The translations under genes were made by a program, and so were the position numbers. A stretch of DNA of 64,000 nucleotides from NCBI RefSeq assembly GCF_900078705.1, contig NZ_FKIF01000009.1:124001-188000 (forward strand). Reading direction: 5' to 3'. The notes under the pieces are model-generated. The model had not been told where the DNA came from and ran no database searches. It saw nothing but the letters and a program-made list of their open reading frames with translations. The first letter of the stretch is position 1. Each line of letters starts with the position of its first letter. Positions 37,895 through 48,025 of the stretch are shown piece after piece. The DNA comes from Bordetella ansorpii. Its GTDB lineage: Bacteria > Pseudomonadota > Gammaproteobacteria > Burkholderiales > Burkholderiaceae_B.

Positions 37895-38886
37895 ACCGTC
37901 AACTGCTGGGCTACGTCTTGGCGGCCGTCATCGTGGCGGCGCTGCCCTTCATGGGCGTCTATCCGATCTTCGTCATGAAGGTCCTGTGCTATGCGCTGTT
38001 CGCCTGCGCCTTCAACCTGCTGCTGGGCTACACCGGCCTCTTGTCCTTCGGCCACGCGGCCTTCCTGGGCAGCGCGGCCTACGCGGCCGGCCACGCCATC
38101 AAGATCTGGGGCCTGCCCACCGAGCTGGGCGTGCTGTTCGGCGTGGCCGTGGCGGCCTTGCTGGGGCTGGTGATGGGCCTGATCGCCATCCGCCGCAGCG
38201 GCATCTACTTCGCCATGATCACGCTGGCGCTGGCGCAGATGGTGTTCTTCTTCTTCCTGCAGGCGGGCTTCACGGGCGGCGAGGATGGCTTGCAGAGCAT
38301 CCCGCGCGGCACGCTGCTGGGCATGATCGACCTGTCGCACGACCTGAACCTGTACTACGTGGTGATGGCCGTGTTCGCCATCGGCTACTTCATCATCTGG
38401 CGCACCGTGCACTCGCCCTTCGGGCAGGTGCTCAAGGCGCTGCGCGAGAACGAACCGCGCACGCTCTCGCTGGGTTACGACGTGGACCGCTTCAAGCTGC
38501 TGGCCTTCGTGCTGTCGGCCGCGCTGGCTGGCCTGGCGGGCGCCACCAAGTCGCTGGTGTTCGTGTCGGCCACGCTGTCCGACGCCACCTGGCAGATGTC
38601 CGGCCTGGTGATCCTGATGACGCTGATCGGCGGCCTGGGCACGCTGACCGGCCCGGTCGTCGGCGCCTTCATCGTGGTCATGCTGGAGAACAAGGTCGGC
38701 GACTTCGGCCGCGGCCTGGCCGGCCTGACCGGCATCGACTGGTTCAATCAGCTGGGCGAATCGGTCACCATCGTCATCGGCCTGATCTTCGTGGTGTGCG
38801 TGATGGCGTTCCGGCGCGGCCTGGTCGGAGAAGCGGCCGCGCTGTACGCCCGGCGACGGTCGGCGTCGGCGGCGGCGAAGGCCTGA
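37891..38886 (+). CDS. Liv-type ABC transporter permease, LivM subfamily (system 1)
   Basis: 331-residue permease with NLLLGYTGLLSFGHAAFLG, the LivM signature, a coupling loop LRENEPRTLSLGYDVDRFKL and about ten helices, ending in an Arg/Ala tail. AAGGGAAAA precedes the ATG, which overlaps the livH stop. Last gene of the five-gene import operon. Confidence 0.93.
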   Translation: MNRQLLGYVLAAVIVAALPFMGVYPIFVMKVLCYALFACAFNLLLGYTGLLSFGHAAFLGSAAYAAGHAIKIWGLPTELGVLFGVAVAALLGLVMGLIAIRRSGIYFAMITLALAQMVFFFFLQAGFTGGEDGLQSIPRGTLLGMIDLSHDLNLYYVVMAVFAIGYFIIWRTVHSPFGQVLKALRENEPRTLSLGYDVDRFKLLAFVLSAALAGLAGATKSLVFVSATLSDATWQMSGLVILMTLIGGLGTLTGPVVGAFIVVMLENKVGDFGRGLAGLTGIDWFNQLGESVTIVIGLIFVVCVMAFRRGLVGEAAALYARRRSASAAAKA

Positions 38887-39096
38887 GGCGCCCGGCGGCG
38901 GAATCGTCATCCCGCCGCGGATCCCGATGCCGCATGAGCCATGCGCGCATGGCCTGGCGCCTGCCCCTCGCTCACAGCTGCTTACCAAGCGCCGCGCGGC
39001 GGGGGCGCGGCCCCTGCCCACGGCTCGTAGAATGAGCGGCCGACCACCCCACAGCCGCCCGCAGCTTGCGGCGGCGCCTGCCCAGGAGCCCTGCCG

Positions 39097-40110
39097 ATGC
39101 GCCTCTCCCCCCTTTCCAAACTGGCGCTGGCCGCCTGCCTCACCCTGGCGGCGGCGCTGCCCGCCGCGGCCTCGGCCGCCTCCGCGGGTCCGCAGTGCGA
39201 GGTGCAGCGCCCCGTGCGCTTCACCGGCCTGAACTGGGAATCCAACCTGGTGCTGGCAGGCATCGAGCGCTTCATCCTGGAGAAGGGCTACGGCTGCAAG
39301 ACCCAGGTCGAACCCGGCGAGACCCTGGCCATGCTGACCGCGCTGCAGCGCGGCGACGTGGACGTCACGCCCGAGGTGTGGCCCGGCCAGATCGAAGGGG
39401 CCTGGAACAAGGCCCTTGCCTCGAAGAAGGTGATCGGCGTGGGCCAGGTCTACGAGGCCGGCGAAGGCTGGTACATCCCGCGCTACACCGCCGAGCGCCA
39501 TCCCGACCTGAAGCGCGCCGCCGACCTGGCGCGCTTCAAGGACACCTTCGCCGATCCCGAGGAACCCGGCAAGGGCCGCATCTACGGCTGCCCCGCCGGC
39601 TGGGCCTGCGGCACGCTGAACGACAACCTGATCCGCGCGCTGAAGCTGGACCAGAGCTACACCATGTTCGCACCCGGCTCGGGCGCCGCGCAGAAGGCCG
39701 CCATCGTCTCCGCCTACAAGCGCAAGCGGGACATCGTCTTCTACTACTGGACGCCGACGGCGCTGGTGGGCGCGCTGGACCTCGTGAAGCTGGAACTGCC
39801 GCCGTTCGACCCGCAGGCCTACCGCTGCATCACCGATCCCAAGTGCGGGAATCCCGTGGCCACCGAGTTCAAGGCCCAGCCGGTCGTCACCGGCCTGAAC
39901 GCGGATTTCGCCCGGCAGGCGCCGCAGTTGCAGGCCTTCTTCTCGTCCATCAAGATCTCCAGCAAGGCGATCGACGGCACGCTGGGCTGGCTGGAGAACG
40001 AAGGCGCCGAGCCCGAGGACGCCGCCAGGTATTTCCTGAAGACCCACGGCGACGAATGGAAGACGTGGGTGCCCGCCGAGGTCGCGCAGCGGGTGCAAGC
40101 CGCGCTTTAG
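39097..40110 (+). CDS. Glycine betaine/choline-type ABC substrate-binding protein (orphan)
   Basis: 337-residue periplasmic protein with a signal peptide (LALAACLTLAAALPAAASA) and an OpuAC domain. Visible blocks are VRFTGLNWESNLVLAGIERF, LAMLTALQRGDVDVTPEVWP and a WTPTAL segment in which the aromatic residues would form the cage for a quaternary ammonium. Cys pairs (CEVQ, GCKT, CPAGWACG) could form disulfides. No matching permease or ATPase gene is adjacent, so it must share components encoded elsewhere or act alone. Confidence 0.85.
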   Translation: MRLSPLSKLALAACLTLAAALPAAASAASAGPQCEVQRPVRFTGLNWESNLVLAGIERFILEKGYGCKTQVEPGETLAMLTALQRGDVDVTPEVWPGQIEGAWNKALASKKVIGVGQVYEAGEGWYIPRYTAERHPDLKRAADLARFKDTFADPEEPGKGRIYGCPAGWACGTLNDNLIRALKLDQSYTMFAPGSGAAQKAAIVSAYKRKRDIVFYYWTPTALVGALDLVKLELPPFDPQAYRCITDPKCGNPVATEFKAQPVVTGLNADFARQAPQLQAFFSSIKISSKAIDGTLGWLENEGAEPEDAARYFLKTHGDEWKTWVPAEVAQRVQAAL

Positions 40111-40269
40111 CGCGGCCACCGCCCGCGCCAGGCCGGCTGCCCGCCGGTTCGCCGGCGGCGAGGCGCTTTTCAGCGTTGACAGGCACGGCCCCCTGATGGG
40201 CGCTTGCGTGCCTTGTTGGCGGCGGGTTGTCAGGCTATCCTTGCTGCCTTCCAAACACTTTTTGTAACA

Positions 40270-41310
40270 ATGCTGACCGGCGCTGGCCTTTCCCCCTTCT
40301 TCTGGCGCGTGCAGCCCATCGGCTGGCTGGCACTGGGCGCCCTCGGCTTCTGGATCCGCAGCGCGGCCTTCGGCAACCCGACGCTGGCGCTGGCGTTGAC
40401 CACCACGCTCGACACGCTGGGCTTCATCGGCACCAGCGCGGCGGCCGTGCTGCACGTGCGCCATGCCGGCCAGGCCCGCCGCCTGCACGTCCTGGCCGCC
40501 GCCATCACGGCCTGCATAGTGGGTGCCTTCCTGCTGGGGTTGCTGGGCACCGCGATACGAGAGCTGTTTCCGATGGGCGCCTCCGCCGTCATGCCGCGCG
40601 GCACTTTCTCGCTGGGGTTCGTCTACTACCTGGGCGTGCTGTGCATCTGGGCACTGGCCTATTACGGCTTCAGCGCCGAACTGGAGGTGCGCACCGAACG
40701 CCTGTCCGAGGCCCAGGCGCGGCAGAAGGAACTCGAACACCTGCAACGCCAGGTCGAGCCGCATCTGGTCCTGAACACGCTGCACGCCATCCAGGCCGAG
40801 ATCGCCACACGGCCCGCGCATGCACAGGAACTGGCGCGGCAACTGGCCGATTACCTGGAGTACGCGCTGGACAGGAACGGCAATACGCTGCGCAGCGTGC
40901 AGGAGGAAGTGGCGGCGGTGCGGGATCTGGTCGGCATCCAGACGCAGCGCCTGGGCGAGCGATTCTCATGCCACTTTGCCGTCGACGGCGCCACGCTGGG
41001 CAAGCGCCTGCCCCACATGACCTTGCCCGCCCTGGTCGAACATGCCGTACGGCAAGGCCAGCGCGCGGGCGGCGCGCCATTCCGCGTGCAGGTCCAGGTA
41101 TGGATGCGGGACTCGGTGCTGGAGATCGAAGTGGACAACCCGGGCCATCTGTCGGGCACGTTCGACCCGTCGCGGGCCGGGCCGGTGCTGGACAATCTGA
41201 ATCAGCGGCTGGCGCAGTGCTATCCGGAACGCTACAGCCTGACGATGGACCAGCAGGCCGACCGCAGCGTGATTCGGCTGTCGGTGCACGGCGAGCCGAG
41301 TTTCGCCTGA
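40270..41310 (+). CDS. LytS/YehU-like membrane sensor kinase with degenerate ATP-binding motifs
   Basis: 346 residues with about five N-terminal helices (to about 150), a coiled linker (ERLSEAQARQKELEHLQ), a His_kinase phosphoacceptor region and an HATPase region. The phosphoacceptor block QVEPHLVLNTLHAIQ keeps the His of the family's NPHFLFN motif. The N-box reads LVEHAVRQG instead of VENAxxHG. The G1 region is VDNPGHLSG, and the G2 region GPVLDNLNQRL has lost the usual GxGL. It may be a pseudokinase or a divergent enzyme. No LytTR response regulator is adjacent. The start could be the TTG at 40204 instead of this ATG. Confidence 0.75.
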   Translation: MLTGAGLSPFFWRVQPIGWLALGALGFWIRSAAFGNPTLALALTTTLDTLGFIGTSAAAVLHVRHAGQARRLHVLAAAITACIVGAFLLGLLGTAIRELFPMGASAVMPRGTFSLGFVYYLGVLCIWALAYYGFSAELEVRTERLSEAQARQKELEHLQRQVEPHLVLNTLHAIQAEIATRPAHAQELARQLADYLEYALDRNGNTLRSVQEEVAAVRDLVGIQTQRLGERFSCHFAVDGATLGKRLPHMTLPALVEHAVRQGQRAGGAPFRVQVQVWMRDSVLEIEVDNPGHLSGTFDPSRAGPVLDNLNQRLAQCYPERYSLTMDQQADRSVIRLSVHGEPSFA

Positions 41311-41396
41311 GCGCCCACGGCAACCCGCCGAGAAGGCGCGATATCCCGATGCCGGAAGTGGACACGCCGGCATCCAGCGGGATGCCGGCAGCCGCC

Positions 41397-42149
41397 CTAC
41401 TCTTTCTTGCCCAGCCCCAGATAGCTCTCGATCACGCGCGGATTGCCCGCCAGTTCGCGAGCGGGGCCGTGCAGCACGATCTCGCCGGTTTCCAGCACAT
41501 AGCCATAGTCGGCCACCTGCAACGCGGCACGCGCGTTCTGCTCGACCAGCAGGATCGCCACGCCCGTCTCGCGCAGGCGCGCGATGATGTGGAAGATCTC
41601 GCGCACGATGCGCGGCGCCAGGCCGAGACTGGGCTCGTCCAGCATCAGCAGCCGCGGCTTGGCCATCAGCGCGCGGCCCACGGCCAGCATCTGGCGTTCG
41701 CCGCCGGACAGCGTGCCGGCCTGCTGGCCGCGCCGTTCACGCAGGCGCGGGAACAGCATGAACACCTCTTCCAGCGTGTCCTGCCAGCCGCGCTCCCGCG
41801 CACGATAGCGGCGGAAGCCGCCCAGCAGCAGGTTGTCTTCCACCGACATGCTGCCGAACAGTTCGCGGCGCTCGGGCACCAGCGACATGCCGGCCGACAC
41901 GCGGCGCTCGACCTGCCAGCCCGACACGTCGGCGCCGGCGTACTGCACCTGGCCCGTGGCGTGGCCGGTCTGCGGCAAGGCGCCCATCACGGCGTTCAGC
42001 ATGGTCGACTTGCCGGCGCCGTTGGCGCCGATCACGGTGACGATGCTGCCGGCGGGCACGCTGATCACGGCATTGGACAGCGCGCCGACCTTGCCGTAGC
42101 GGGCCGACAGGTCGCGCACTTCCAGGATGGATTGCTGTTGATCGCTCAT
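41397..42149 (-). CDS. livF: Branched-chain amino acid ABC transporter ATPase LivF (system 2)
   Basis: 250-residue ATPase with a normal Walker A (GANGAGKST), signature [15 protein letters not shown], Walker [14 protein letters not shown] and VEQNARAAL. Contrast system 1, whose Walker A lysine is arginine. Its ATG overlaps the stop of the permease-ATPase fusion (ATGA). Last gene of SBP-livH-livMG-livF on the minus strand. Confidence 0.93.
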   Translation of the reverse strand: MSDQQQSILEVRDLSARYGKVGALSNAVISVPAGSIVTVIGANGAGKSTMLNAVMGALPQTGHATGQVQYAGADVSGWQVERRVSAGMSLVPERRELFGSMSVEDNLLLGGFRRYRARERGWQDTLEEVFMLFPRLRERRGQQAGTLSGGERQMLAVGRALMAKPRLLMLDEPSLGLAPRIVREIFHIIARLRETGVAILLVEQNARAALQVADYGYVLETGEIVLHGPARELAGNPRVIESYLGLGKKE

Positions 42150-43978
42150 CGCGTGCCTCCTGCCACGGCGGGAGCCGCCTGCACCGACTCGGGCAGGTCG
42201 TCGTCGATACCGCCCAGGTAGGCCTCGAGAACGGCGGGATTCTGCTGCACCTCGGCCGGCACGCCTTCGGCCAGCTTGGTGCCGAAATCCATCACCACCA
42301 GGTGATTGGTCAGGCGCATGACGAAATCCATATCGTGTTCCACCAGCAGGATGCTCATGCCCTCGGCGCGGAGTTGCTCCAGCACCTGGGCCAGTTCCTG
42401 CTTCTCCTTGTAGCGCAGGCCCGCCGCCGGCTCATCCAGCAGCAGCAGCAAGGGATCGCCGGCCAGCGCACGGGCGATCTCCAGGATGCGTTGCTGGCCC
42501 AGGGCCAGGTTGCCGGCCTGTTCGTACAGGTAGTCGCCCAGGCCCACGCGCTGCAACTGGCGCGCGGCCTCGTGCAGCAGGCGCGCCTCGCGCGCCCGGT
42601 CGGTGTGCAGGGCGCCGGCCATCACGCCCACGTCGGAACGCAGGTGCGCGCCCAGCGCCACGTTCTCCAGCACCGACATGGCCGGCAGCAGTTGCACGTG
42701 CTGGAAGGTGCGGCCCACGCCGGATTGCGAGATGACGCGCGCCGACTTGCCGTCGATGCGTGCGCCCAGGAAGCGCACCTGGCCGCTGGTGGCCGGCAGC
42801 ACGCCGCTGATCAGGTTGAAGGTGGTGCTCTTGCCCGCGCCGTTCGGGCCGATCAGCCCCATGATCTCGCCCGCGCGCACCTTGAACGAGATGTTGTTCA
42901 CCGCGACCAGGCCGCCGAACTGCTTGCGGATGTTGTCGACCTCGAGCACCAGCGCCCCGCCCTGCGGACGCTCGCGCTGCGGCAGCACCGGCGCCTCGGG
43001 CGGCGCGGGACGGCTGCGGCGCGAAACGCCGCCGACGCGCTCCCACCAGCCCGACAGGATGGGCCACAGGCCGTTGCTGGCGTACTGCAGTACCAGGATC
43101 ATCAGCACGCCGAACACGATCAGCTCGAAGTTGGCGTCGCTGCCCAGCAGCGAGGGCAGCCAATTCTGCAACTGGTCTTTCAGCGACAGGATCAGCGCCG
43201 AGCCCAGCAGCGCGCCCCACACGTGGCCCGCGCCGCCCACCACCGCCATGAACAGATACTCGATGCCGTAGTTCAGGCCGAACGGGCTGGGGCTGACGGC
43301 GCGCTGCATGTGCGCGTACAGCCAGCCCGACACGCACGCCAGCAGCGCGGCCCACACGAAGATGACGATCTTGTACGAGGCCGTGTTCACGCCCATCGAC
43401 TCGGCCATGCCGGCGCCGCCTTTCAGCGCACGGATGGCGCGGCCGGGCCGCGAGTCCAGCAGGTTGCGCGTGCCCCACAGGGCCAGCAGCACGCAGACCC
43501 AGATCAGGAAGTAGATGTTGCGGCCGCTGGCCAAAGAGATGCCGAAGAACTCCAGCGGCTGGATGCCCGCGATGCCGTCATGCTTGCCCAGCGCGTCCAG
43601 GTTGCCGAACAGGTAATACAGCGACAGCGCCCAGGCAATGGTGCCCAGCGGCAGGAAGTGGCCCGACAGGCGCAGCGTGATCTGGCCCAGCAGGAAGGCC
43701 ACCAGCGCCGTCAGCACCAGGCCGATCGGCAGCGCCAGCCACGGCGACACGCCGTAGTGCGTGGACAGCAGCGCGGTCGTGTAGGCGCCCAGGCCCACGA
43801 AGGCCGCCTGGCCGAACGAGGTCAGGCCGCCCACGCCCGTCAGCAGCACCAGGCCCAGCGCCACCAGGCTGGCCAGCCCGATGTAGTTGAGCTGCGTGAT
43901 CCAGAACTCGGGGGTGAAGGGCAGCAGCGGCAGCGCCGCCAGCACGACGAGAAAGACGGTCGTCAGGATACGGTTCAT
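42146..43978 (-). CDS. Fused LivM permease-LivG ATPase (system 2)
   Basis: 610 residues. Residues about 1-320 are a LivM permease ([20 protein letters not shown], the coupling loop with [19 protein letters not shown], then [18 protein letters not shown]). After a short linker ([20 protein letters not shown]) comes a LivG ATPase ([42 protein letters not shown]). The start is MNRILTTVF. The fusion is continuous with no stop or frame change. LivM-LivG fusions are known in Burkholderiales, and one chain then supplies both subunits. It lies between livH and livF. Confidence 0.92.
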   Translation of the reverse strand: MNRILTTVFLVVLAALPLLPFTPEFWITQLNYIGLASLVALGLVLLTGVGGLTSFGQAAFVGLGAYTTALLSTHYGVSPWLALPIGLVLTALVAFLLGQITLRLSGHFLPLGTIAWALSLYYLFGNLDALGKHDGIAGIQPLEFFGISLASGRNIYFLIWVCVLLALWGTRNLLDSRPGRAIRALKGGAGMAESMGVNTASYKIVIFVWAALLACVSGWLYAHMQRAVSPSPFGLNYGIEYLFMAVVGGAGHVWGALLGSALILSLKDQLQNWLPSLLGSDANFELIVFGVLMILVLQYASNGLWPILSGWWERVGGVSRRSRPAPPEAPVLPQRERPQGGALVLEVDNIRKQFGGLVAVNNISFKVRAGEIMGLIGPNGAGKSTTFNLISGVLPATSGQVRFLGARIDGKSARVISQSGVGRTFQHVQLLPAMSVLENVALGAHLRSDVGVMAGALHTDRAREARLLHEAARQLQRVGLGDYLYEQAGNLALGQQRILEIARALAGDPLLLLLDEPAAGLRYKEKQELAQVLEQLRAEGMSILLVEHDMDFVMRLTNHLVVMDFGTKLAEGVPAEVQQNPAVLEAYLGGIDDDLPESVQAAPAVAGGTR

Positions 43979-43983
43979 GATGC

Positions 43984-45021
43984 TTATTCCTCGTCGTCCA
44001 CGTGATGGCTGCCGAACGAGCGCCAGATCAGCACCGGGATGATCAGCGTGAAGACGATGACTTCCTTGTAGGCGCTGGCCCAGAAAGATGAATAGGATTC
44101 GAGCAGGCCCACCAGCACCGAACCGGCGGCGGCCACCGGATAGCTGGCCAGGCCGCCGATGATGGCGCCGACGAAGCCTTTCAGGCCGATCAGGAAGCCG
44201 GTGTCGTAGTACACCGTGGTGATGGGCGCGATCAGCATGCCGGACATGGCGCCGATGGCCACGGCCAGGGTGAAGGTCAGGCTGCCCGACATCGACGTGC
44301 TGATGCCCACCAGGCGGGCGCCGCGGCGGTTGACCGCGGTGGCGCGCAGCGCGCGGCCGTACAGCGTCTTGCCGAAGAACAGCCACAGCGCGACGATCAG
44401 CAGCGCGCAGGTCGCCACCACGAACAGGCTCTGCGCCGACCAGGTGCCCAGGCCCAGGTCGACCTGGCCCGACACGAAGGCCGGGGTGCGCCAGCCCTCG
44501 GCGCCGAAGAACACCAGCGCCAGGCCCATCAGCGCGAAGTGCAGCGCCACCGAGACGATCAGCAGCACCAGCACCGTGGCCTCGGCCAGCGGCTGGTAGA
44601 CGATGCGGTAGACCATGGGCCCCATGGGAACGACCAGCGCCAGCGTCAGCAGCATGTTCAGCCACAGCGAGGTGCCGGGGCCGACGTAGGCCGAGGTCAG
44701 CGCCAGCAAGGCCAGCGGCAGCGCCACACAGCCCAGCAGCACCTTGGGCAGGCCCGCCCAGCTGCCCGTGCGCGCGGCGCGGACCAGTTCGAGCAGGGTG
44801 ACCACGCCGCCCAGCAGGGGCAGCAGGTACACGGTACCGGGCATCTTGCCGTCGACCAGCATGGCCAGCGTCAGCGCGCCGAACGCGACGAACTCGCCCT
44901 GGGGAATGAAGATGACGCGCGTGACGGCGAACACCAGCACCAGCGCCATGCCCAGAAGGGCATAGATCGCGCCATTGACGATGCCGTCCTGCAGCAGGAT
45001 CAGCGCAATTGTGGAATCCAT
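43984..45021 (-). CDS. livH: Branched-chain amino acid ABC transporter permease LivH (system 2)
   Basis: 345-residue permease. It has [20 protein letters not shown] and [20 protein letters not shown], the LivH signature region with N/IPQGE in place of NFAHG, a coupling loop [20 protein letters not shown] and about eight or nine helices. It is somewhat longer than system 1 LivH because of an insert around residues 70-100. It lies five bases upstream of the LivMG fusion. Confidence 0.92.
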   Translation of the reverse strand: MDSTIALILLQDGIVNGAIYALLGMALVLVFAVTRVIFIPQGEFVAFGALTLAMLVDGKMPGTVYLLPLLGGVVTLLELVRAARTGSWAGLPKVLLGCVALPLALLALTSAYVGPGTSLWLNMLLTLALVVPMGPMVYRIVYQPLAEATVLVLLIVSVALHFALMGLALVFFGAEGWRTPAFVSGQVDLGLGTWSAQSLFVVATCALLIVALWLFFGKTLYGRALRATAVNRRGARLVGISTSMSGSLTFTLAVAIGAMSGMLIAPITTVYYDTGFLIGLKGFVGAIIGGLASYPVAAAGSVLVGLLESYSSFWASAYKEVIVFTLIIPVLIWRSFGSHHVDDEE

Positions 45022-45082
45022 CTATACGACCTGTTGATTTTCCTGGCGCTCCGACCCCGACCGGAGCACTGCGAATACGACA

Positions 45083-45152
45083 CACCGGCCTAGGGCCTGC
45101 TGGACACCAAAAGGAGCCTCCTTTTGACGTCGACAGGCTCTGGGGGCCGGTG
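45083..45152. promoter_or_regulatory. Three-tier stem-loop between livK and livH (system 2)
   Basis: Nested pairs: CACCGGCC with GGCCGGTG (outer), GCCTG with CAGGC (middle), AAAAGGA with TCCTTTT (inner) around loop GCC. It lies inside the operon, between the binding-protein gene and the first permease gene. It may be a partial terminator or mRNA-stabilising structure that keeps the receptor in excess over the membrane parts, as is known for other binding-protein operons. Role inferred. Confidence 0.6.
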
Positions 45153-45242
45153 CGAGGTGCTGCGGGGAAGCCCGTCGCTGCGCCTTTGCGGCGCCGCCGC
45201 GCGACGCGCCTCCCGGATGATGCCAGACCTGGCTGGATCAGA

Positions 45243-46406
45243 TCAGAGGCCGGGCTGGTACGTCCACTTGCCGTTCTCGACCTTGACCATGACGCGCGAA
45301 CGCTGGTCGAAACCCGCGTGGTCGGTGGGGCTCATGTTGAACACGCCTTGCGACACCGCCAGGTTCTTCACGCCTTCGATGGCGTCGCGCATGGCGGCGC
45401 GGAACTCGGGCGTGCCGGGCTTGGCGCCCGTCTTCAGGGCCTCGGGCAAGGCGGCCACGATCAGTTGGCCGGCATCCCACATGTGGCCACCGAAGGTGTT
45501 GACCGACCCCTCGCCGTAGGCCTTCTCGTAGGTCTGCACGTAGTTCAGGGCCGACTTCTTGACGGGATTGTCGTCGGGCAGTTGCGCGGCCACCAGCAGC
45601 GGGCCGGCGGGCAGCAGCATGCCTTCGCAATCCTTGCCGCAGACACGCAGCACGTCGTTGTTGGCGGCGCCGTGGGTCTGATAGATCAGGCCGCCGAAAC
45701 CGCGCGCCTTCAGTTCCTTCTGCGGCAGGGCCGAGGGCGTGCCGGCGCCGGCGATCAGGATCGCATCCGGCTTGGCGGCCACCAGCTTGAGCACCTGGCC
45801 CGTGACGCTGGTGTCGGTGCGGCTGTACTTCTCGATGGCGGTGACGCTGATGCCCTTGGCCTTGGCGGCCGCCTGCATCACGTCCAGCCAGCCGTCGCCG
45901 TAGGCGTCGGCAAAGCCGATGAAGCCCAGGTTCTTGACCTTGGCCTTGACCATGGCGTCGGCCAGCGCACTGGCCATCAGGGCGTCGTTCTGCGGAGTCT
46001 TGAAGACCCAGCGGCGCTTTTCGTCCACGGGCTCGACGATCTTGGCGCTGGCGGCCACGCTGATCATGGGCACCTTGGCTTCGGCGGCCACGTCGACCAT
46101 GGCCAGCGACCCCGGGGTGATGGACGTGCCGACCAGCACGTCGACCTTGTCCTCGGTGACCAGCTTGCGCGAGTTGCGCACCGCGGCGGTGGTGTCGGTG
46201 GCGTCGTCCAGCACGATCCATTCGATCTTCTGGCCGGCCACTTCCTTGGGCAGCAGCGTGGCGGTATTGCGCTCGGGGATGCCCAGCGAGGCGGCGGGGC
46301 CGGTGGCGGCCAGCGTGACGCCGACCTTGACCTGGGCGCCGGCCACCATGGGCAGGCTGAGCGCCACGGCGGCGGCGAGCGCGGACAAGCCAAAATGCTT
46401 GGGCAT
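45243..46406 (-). CDS. livK: Branched-chain amino acid-type ABC substrate-binding protein (system 2)
   Basis: 387-residue periplasmic receptor with a signal peptide cleaved near AGA|QVK (24/25) and a Peripla_BP_6 fold ([52 protein letters not shown]). A Cys pair (CGKDCEG) is visible. It heads the second Liv-type operon. The symbol reflects family resemblance; the ligand is not proven to be leucine. Confidence 0.88.
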   Translation of the reverse strand: MPKHFGLSALAAAVALSLPMVAGAQVKVGVTLAATGPAASLGIPERNTATLLPKEVAGQKIEWIVLDDATDTTAAVRNSRKLVTEDKVDVLVGTSITPGSLAMVDVAAEAKVPMISVAASAKIVEPVDEKRRWVFKTPQNDALMASALADAMVKAKVKNLGFIGFADAYGDGWLDVMQAAAKAKGISVTAIEKYSRTDTSVTGQVLKLVAAKPDAILIAGAGTPSALPQKELKARGFGGLIYQTHGAANNDVLRVCGKDCEGMLLPAGPLLVAAQLPDDNPVKKSALNYVQTYEKAYGEGSVNTFGGHMWDAGQLIVAALPEALKTGAKPGTPEFRAAMRDAIEGVKNLAVSQGVFNMSPTDHAGFDQRSRVMVKVENGKWTYQPGL

Positions 46407-46734
46407 TTTTTGTCTCCTGTGTGCCCGGCAATCCCTGGAGCGGGTCGCGGGCTGGTTTAAAGTTATACAGAAAAACGGATTATAGGATTAAATCCGTATC
46501 AAATGCGACGCACGCAAGGGGCGTATCAACCCTTAGACACCTGGGGTGAAATGCGCCGATCCGCCCTTTCAGCAAACGCATTTGATAATGGCGAACCCTA
46601 CTTGAGCGGGGTTCGCACCGTCAGCTAGGGGATACCCGCATTGTTCAGGCAAACCGGTCACATGGGCCGCGTCAAAGTCGTTTAACATCGCGGGTTACTC
46701 CGAACCTTTCGTCCGATCGGAGGTCGAAGATTCC
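46407..46734. other. 328-base divergent region between livK and msrB
   Basis: No gene is supported. For livK (minus strand) a TATAAT sits at 46479-46484 and is a plausible -10; it is flanked by a GGATTTAATCC palindromic word that could bind a regulator. For msrB the region nearest the start carries GGAGG (46720 area), eleven bases before the ATG, a longer than usual spacing. I see nothing else in between. Confidence 0.5.
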
Positions 46735-47133
46735 ATGGAAAAAGTACGCAAGAGCGACACCGAATGGCGCGCCATCCTCACTCCGCAAGAGTTCTCGGTC
46801 GTCCGTGAAAAAGGCACCGAGCGCGCCTTCACCGGCCGTTACTGGGACACCTTCCAGCACGGCATCTACCGCTGCGTGGCCTGTGGCACCCCGCTGTTCG
46901 CGTCGGACACCAAGTTCGACGCCGGCTGCGGCTGGCCCAGCTACTTCGAGCCCATCGATCCCGAACGCGTGCGCGAAGAGCGCGACACCACGCACGGCAT
47001 GGTCCGCACCGAAGTGCTGTGCAACATCTGCGACGCGCACCTGGGCCACGTCTTCCCCGACGGTCCCGAGCCCACCGGGCTGCGCTACTGCATCAACTCG
47101 CTGTCGCTCAAGTTCGAGCCCGAAGCAAAATAA
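46735..47133 (+). CDS. msrB: Peptide methionine (R)-S-oxide reductase MsrB
   Basis: Cytoplasmic reductase for methionine-R-sulfoxide. The 132-residue protein has two zinc CxxC pairs (CVACGTPLF and [12 protein letters not shown]), GCGWPSYF and the active Cys in [11 protein letters not shown]. It complements the periplasmic MsrPQ at 4.4-6.0 kb. It is the first gene of msrB-yciB-bolA-ppiC. Confidence 0.97.
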   Translation: MEKVRKSDTEWRAILTPQEFSVVREKGTERAFTGRYWDTFQHGIYRCVACGTPLFASDTKFDAGCGWPSYFEPIDPERVREERDTTHGMVRTEVLCNICDAHLGHVFPDGPEPTGLRYCINSLSLKFEPEAK

Positions 47134-47148
47134 AGGGCCACCGCCGCG

Positions 47149-47718
47149 ATGAAGAAGTTCCTGTTCGACCTGTTCCCGCTGATCCTGTTCTTCGCGGCCT
47201 ACAAGTTCGCCGACCTGTACGTGGCCACGGGCGTCGCCATGGCGGCCTCGCTGGCGCAGGTCGCCTGGCTGCGCATCCGCGGCAAGGCCATCGAGGCCAC
47301 CCACTGGATCGGCCTGGCCGTCATCATGGTCTTCGGCGGCGCCACGCTGTGGCTGCACAGCGACGTGTTCATCAAGTGGAAGCCCACCGTGCTGTACTGG
47401 CTCTTCGCCGTCGTGCTGCTGGGCGCGCGCCTGCTGATGGGCCGCAACCTGATGCGCAGCCTCATGGGCCGCCAGATCGACCTGCCCGGGGCCATCTGGG
47501 ACAAGCTCAACATCACCTGGATCCTGTTCTTCCTGGCGTGCGGCGTCCTCAACCTGTACGTGGCCTTCTCCGGGCAGTTCACCGAAGAGCAATGGGTCAG
47601 CTTCAAGGCCTTCGGCCAGACCGGCCTGATGATCGTCTTCGTCATCGCGCAGTCGATCTGGCTGGGCCGGCACATCCGCCCCGCGGAAGCGGCCGGCGAC
47701 GACAAGGCCAAGGACTGA
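47149..47718 (+). CDS. yciB: YciB/IspZ family inner-membrane septation protein A
   Basis: 189-residue protein with five or six helices and the family's KKFLFDLFPLILFFAAYKFA start and WKPTVLYWLFAVVLL, LNITWILFFLACGVLNLYVAF blocks. YciB is linked to cell envelope and septum synthesis. It lies 15 bases after msrB. Confidence 0.95.
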   Translation: MKKFLFDLFPLILFFAAYKFADLYVATGVAMAASLAQVAWLRIRGKAIEATHWIGLAVIMVFGGATLWLHSDVFIKWKPTVLYWLFAVVLLGARLLMGRNLMRSLMGRQIDLPGAIWDKLNITWILFFLACGVLNLYVAFSGQFTEEQWVSFKAFGQTGLMIVFVIAQSIWLGRHIRPAEAAGDDKAKD

Positions 47719-47731
47719 CCCGGCTTTCATC

Positions 47732-48007
47732 ATGACCGACGAGACCGACCGCATCGGCCTGATCCGTGGCCGCCTGGCCGCCCTGCAGCCGCTTGAACTG
47801 GACATCCGCGACGACTCGCACCTGCATGCCGGACACGCCGGCGCACAGGGCGGCGCGGGCCATTACCACGTGCGCATCGTGGCGGCCTGCTTCACCGGCC
47901 TGTCGCACGTGGCCCGCCACAGGCTGGTGTATCATCATTTGCAAGACCTCATCCCCCATCCCATCCATGCGCTTGCGCTCGACGCACAGCCGCCTTCTTC
48001 CCAGTAA
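47732..48007 (+). CDS. BolA family protein
   Basis: 91 residues with the BolA class II-like motifs LDIRDDSHLHAGHAG and HYHVRIVAACFTGLSHVARHRLVY. The histidine is placed for [2Fe-2S] sharing with a glutaredoxin. It begins 13 bases after yciB. No monothiol glutaredoxin gene is adjacent. Confidence 0.93.
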   Translation: MTDETDRIGLIRGRLAALQPLELDIRDDSHLHAGHAGAQGGAGHYHVRIVAACFTGLSHVARHRLVYHHLQDLIPHPIHALALDAQPPSSQ

Positions 48008-48025
48008 ATCCCACAAAGGACAACC

